Assembly (NCBI GenBank): GCA_963798655.1
Contig: CAWCUH010000001.1
Span: forward strand, 1 to 64,000
DNA from: CAVSMC01 sp963798655
GTDB lineage: Bacteria; Pseudomonadota; Gammaproteobacteria; Burkholderiales; Casimicrobiaceae
Direction: 5' to 3'
DNA length: 64,000 nt
The notes below the pieces were generated by a model. The model saw only the letters and a list, made by a program, of their open reading frames with translations, ran no database searches and had not been told where the DNA came from. Positions 62,295 to 64,000 of this stretch are shown here, in pieces; position 1 is the first letter of the stretch, and every line of letters starts with the position of its first letter. The translations under genes and the position numbers were made by a program.

Positions 62295-63668
62295 CTAGAA
62301 CGGAAGCTTGGCGTCGGGCTTGACGTTCTTCAGCACGCGGCGAAACTCGCCCTTGATCCGCTCGAGCGCCGCGTCGTTGTCGGCCTCGAAGCGCAGCACG
62401 ACGACCGGCGTCGTGTTCGACGCCCGTGCGAGGCCGAAGCCGTCCGGATACTCGACGCGCAGCCCGTCGATGCGGATCACGTCCGTCGCGCCCGGAAAGT
62501 CGGCCGTCGCGCGGAGCTTCTCCATAAGCTGGTGATGCTCGCCCTCGGCCAGCGGAATGTTGAGCTCGGGTGTGGAAAGCGCGTCGGGGATCGCGTCGAG
62601 CACCGCGGATGGATCGTCGTGCTTCGACAGGATCTCGAGCAATCGCGCGCCCGCGTACAGGCCGTCGTCGAAGCCGTACCAGCGCTCGCCGAAGAACGTG
62701 TGACCGCTCATCTCGCCGGCGAGCGCCGCGCCCACTTCCTTCATCTTCGACTTGATCAGCGAATGCCCCGTCTTCCACAGCAACGGCTTGCCGCCGTGCT
62801 CGCGGATCCACGGAGCGAGATTGCGCGTCGACTTGACGTCGTAGATCACGGTGGCGCCCGGCTGGCGCTCGAGCATGTCGGCGGCGAACAGCATCAACTG
62901 ACGGTCGGCGAAGATCACGTGGCCTTCGTTGGTGACGACGCCCAGTCGATCGCCGTCACCGTCGAAGGCGAAACCGAGGTCGAGACGATCGCGCTTGACG
63001 CGCGCGATCAGGTCGACGAGATTCGCCGGCTGCGACGGATCGGGATGGTGGTTCGGAAACGTGCCGTCGACGTCGCAGTACATCTCGACGACGCGGCAGC
63101 CGAGGCGACGATACAGTTCGGGCGCGTAGGCACCCGCGACGCCGTTGCCGCAGTCGACGCCGATCGCGAGCGGCCGCGCGAGCTTCACGTCGCCGCTGAT
63201 GCGCGCGAGATAGGCGTCGGCAATGTCCGCCGTCGCGTAGCGAGCGCTGCCGCTGCGCACGCGGCCCGCGACCAGACGCTCGCGCAATGCCTGGATCTCG
63301 GCACCAGACAGCGTCGTGCCGTCGATCACCATCTTGAGCCCGTTGTAATCGGGCGGGTTATGGCTGCCGGTGACCATCACGCTGCACTGCGTGCCGAGAT
63401 GCTGCGCGGCGAAGTACGACATCGGGGTGGCCACCATGCCGATGTCGACGACGTTCGCACCGGCCGCGCGGATTCCGTCGGACAGCGCGCGCGCGAGATC
63501 GGGACCCGACAGGCGGCCGTCGCGACCGACGACGATCGTGTCGCGGCGCGCTTCGAGCGCGAGCGTGCCGAGCCCCTGGCCGATCGCGCGAACCACGTCC
63601 GGTGTGAGCGTGCGGCCGACGACGCCGCGAATGTCGTACGCCTTGAAGATTTCGGGAGGAAGGTTCAC
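62295..63668 (-). CDS. Phosphomannomutase/phosphoglucomutase
   Basis: 457 aa, alpha-D-phosphohexomutase. Active-site phosphoserine loop VMVTGSHNPPDYNGLKM (Ser in TGSHNPP), metal-binding loop DLGFAFDGDGDRLGVV, sugar-binding GEMSGHTFF and the C-terminal phosphate-binding region RASNTTPVVVLRFEA. It interconverts mannose or glucose 6- and 1-phosphates for exopolysaccharide and LPS precursors. Start at GTG 63668 (MNLPPEIFKAYDIRGVVGRT); the frame extends further upstream without similarity. Confidence 0.9.
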   Translation of the reverse strand: MNLPPEIFKAYDIRGVVGRTLTPDVVRAIGQGLGTLALEARRDTIVVGRDGRLSGPDLARALSDGIRAAGANVVDIGMVATPMSYFAAQHLGTQCSVMVTGSHNPPDYNGLKMVIDGTTLSGAEIQALRERLVAGRVRSGSARYATADIADAYLARISGDVKLARPLAIGVDCGNGVAGAYAPELYRRLGCRVVEMYCDVDGTFPNHHPDPSQPANLVDLIARVKRDRLDLGFAFDGDGDRLGVVTNEGHVIFADRQLMLFAADMLERQPGATVIYDVKSTRNLAPWIREHGGKPLLWKTGHSLIKSKMKEVGAALAGEMSGHTFFGERWYGFDDGLYAGARLLEILSKHDDPSAVLDAIPDALSTPELNIPLAEGEHHQLMEKLRATADFPGATDVIRIDGLRVEYPDGFGLARASNTTPVVVLRFEADNDAALERIKGEFRRVLKNVKPDAKLPF

Positions 63669-63750
63669 GGGCAGCGCTGACGAGCACGGAGGATGCCGCG
63701 CTCCAATGATAGACCCGACGCCGCCGCGCATGTTCGCGGCCGGTAAATGT

Positions 63751-64000
63751 TCAATGAAAGTCGCCGAAAAATTGCAGCAGCCGCTGGGGCAGCCAGTCGA
63801 TGCGTCCGGGGAACGGGCCGTGGCAAAAACCGACATGGCCGCCGCCGTCGGGCTGTTCGAGATGCACCGATGCGCTGACCGAAGCCGCGTCGGGCAGCGA
63901 CCAGGCGGGAACGAACGGATCGTTCTTCGCATTCAGCACGAGCGTCGGCACCGTGACCTTCGCGAGCCAGCGTTTCGACGACGCGCGGGTCCAGTAGTCG
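63751..64000 (-). CDS. YheT-like alpha/beta hydrolase, C-terminal part
   Basis: Partial gene cut by the window's end. The visible C-terminus (83 codons) reads TVPTLVLNAKNDPFVPAWSL followed by LEQPDGGGHVGFCHGPFPGR, with the catalytic Asp (NDPFVP) and His (GGHVGFC) of the YheT/UPF0017 hydrolase family (cd hydrolase superfamily). The nucleophile region lies outside the window. It runs toward the phosphomannomutase gene, 82 bases away. Confidence 0.82.
   Translation of the reverse strand, partial: DYWTRASSKRWLAKVTVPTLVLNAKNDPFVPAWSLPDAASVSASVHLEQPDGGGHVGFCHGPFPGRIDWLPQRLLQFFGDFH

Overview
This is a GC-rich proteobacterial chromosome segment. Gene content and order point to Betaproteobacteria, probably Burkholderiales: nuoJKLMN, lutABC, etfBA, and an rsgA / pterin dehydratase / cytochrome c / M48 protease / orn block. 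That placement is inferred from gene families and not measured. No rRNA, tRNA or CRISPR array was seen.

Layout. 1-5971 is the end of the complex I operon (nuoJ to nuoN). 6042-10121 is a lactate-utilisation operon (lutA, lutB, an aminotransferase, lutC). 10340-13405 is a tightly overlapping three-gene operon: a membrane-anchored TIR protein followed by two exported proteins. A CBS-domain protein (13420-13884) ends the orderly part.

From about 14.0 to 23.4 kb lies a mobile/defence-like island. It holds an IS5-family element with an A8 frameshift site, a broken tyrosine recombinase, two 1701-bp IS1182-family copies in inverted orientation, and between them a TIR gene translationally coupled to a MinD/ParA-like ATPase-TIR fusion. 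A third gene, TIR plus a deoxyribosyltransferase-like domain, follows and has a late frameshift. With the TIR operon at 10.3 kb there are four TIR genes in 12.5 kb. TIR domains in bacterial immunity are usually NAD-consuming effectors, so this is the best candidate for an undescribed system.

23.5-47.7 kb is chiefly electron-transfer and acyl-CoA metabolism: etfB, etfA, a 599-aa acyl-CoA dehydrogenase, a 2,4-dienoyl-CoA-reductase-like protein, ETF-quinone oxidoreductase, and a divergent membrane Fe-S protein that may be a second ETF oxidase. Interspersed are two exported enzymes sharing a DUF5648-like domain (a hydrolase and a sialidase-like protein), a GFA protein, a ROK sugar kinase, an HNH nuclease, pgsA, an FMN reductase, pyruvate phosphate dikinase and a patatin. 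47.7-52.3 kb carries a thioesterase, acetoacetyl-CoA synthetase, an isochorismatase-like hydrolase, a CobD/CbiB-like protein and a DUF1993 protein. 52.3-56.3 kb is the housekeeping block. A 122-bp tandem repeat follows, then a TRAP-TAXI transporter whose binding-protein gene has two frameshifts, then a DUF962 protein, threonine dehydratase, phosphomannomutase and the end of a YheT-like hydrolase.

Three perfect palindromes share a 15-bp outer arm (CGAGGGTCAGAGTGC) but differ inside, with matching changes on both arms. They sit just after nuoN, after the acyl-CoA dehydrogenase, and between the ROK kinase and HNH genes. Small decay scars (EAL remnant, start-less lipoprotein, frameshifted genes) show ongoing gene loss.
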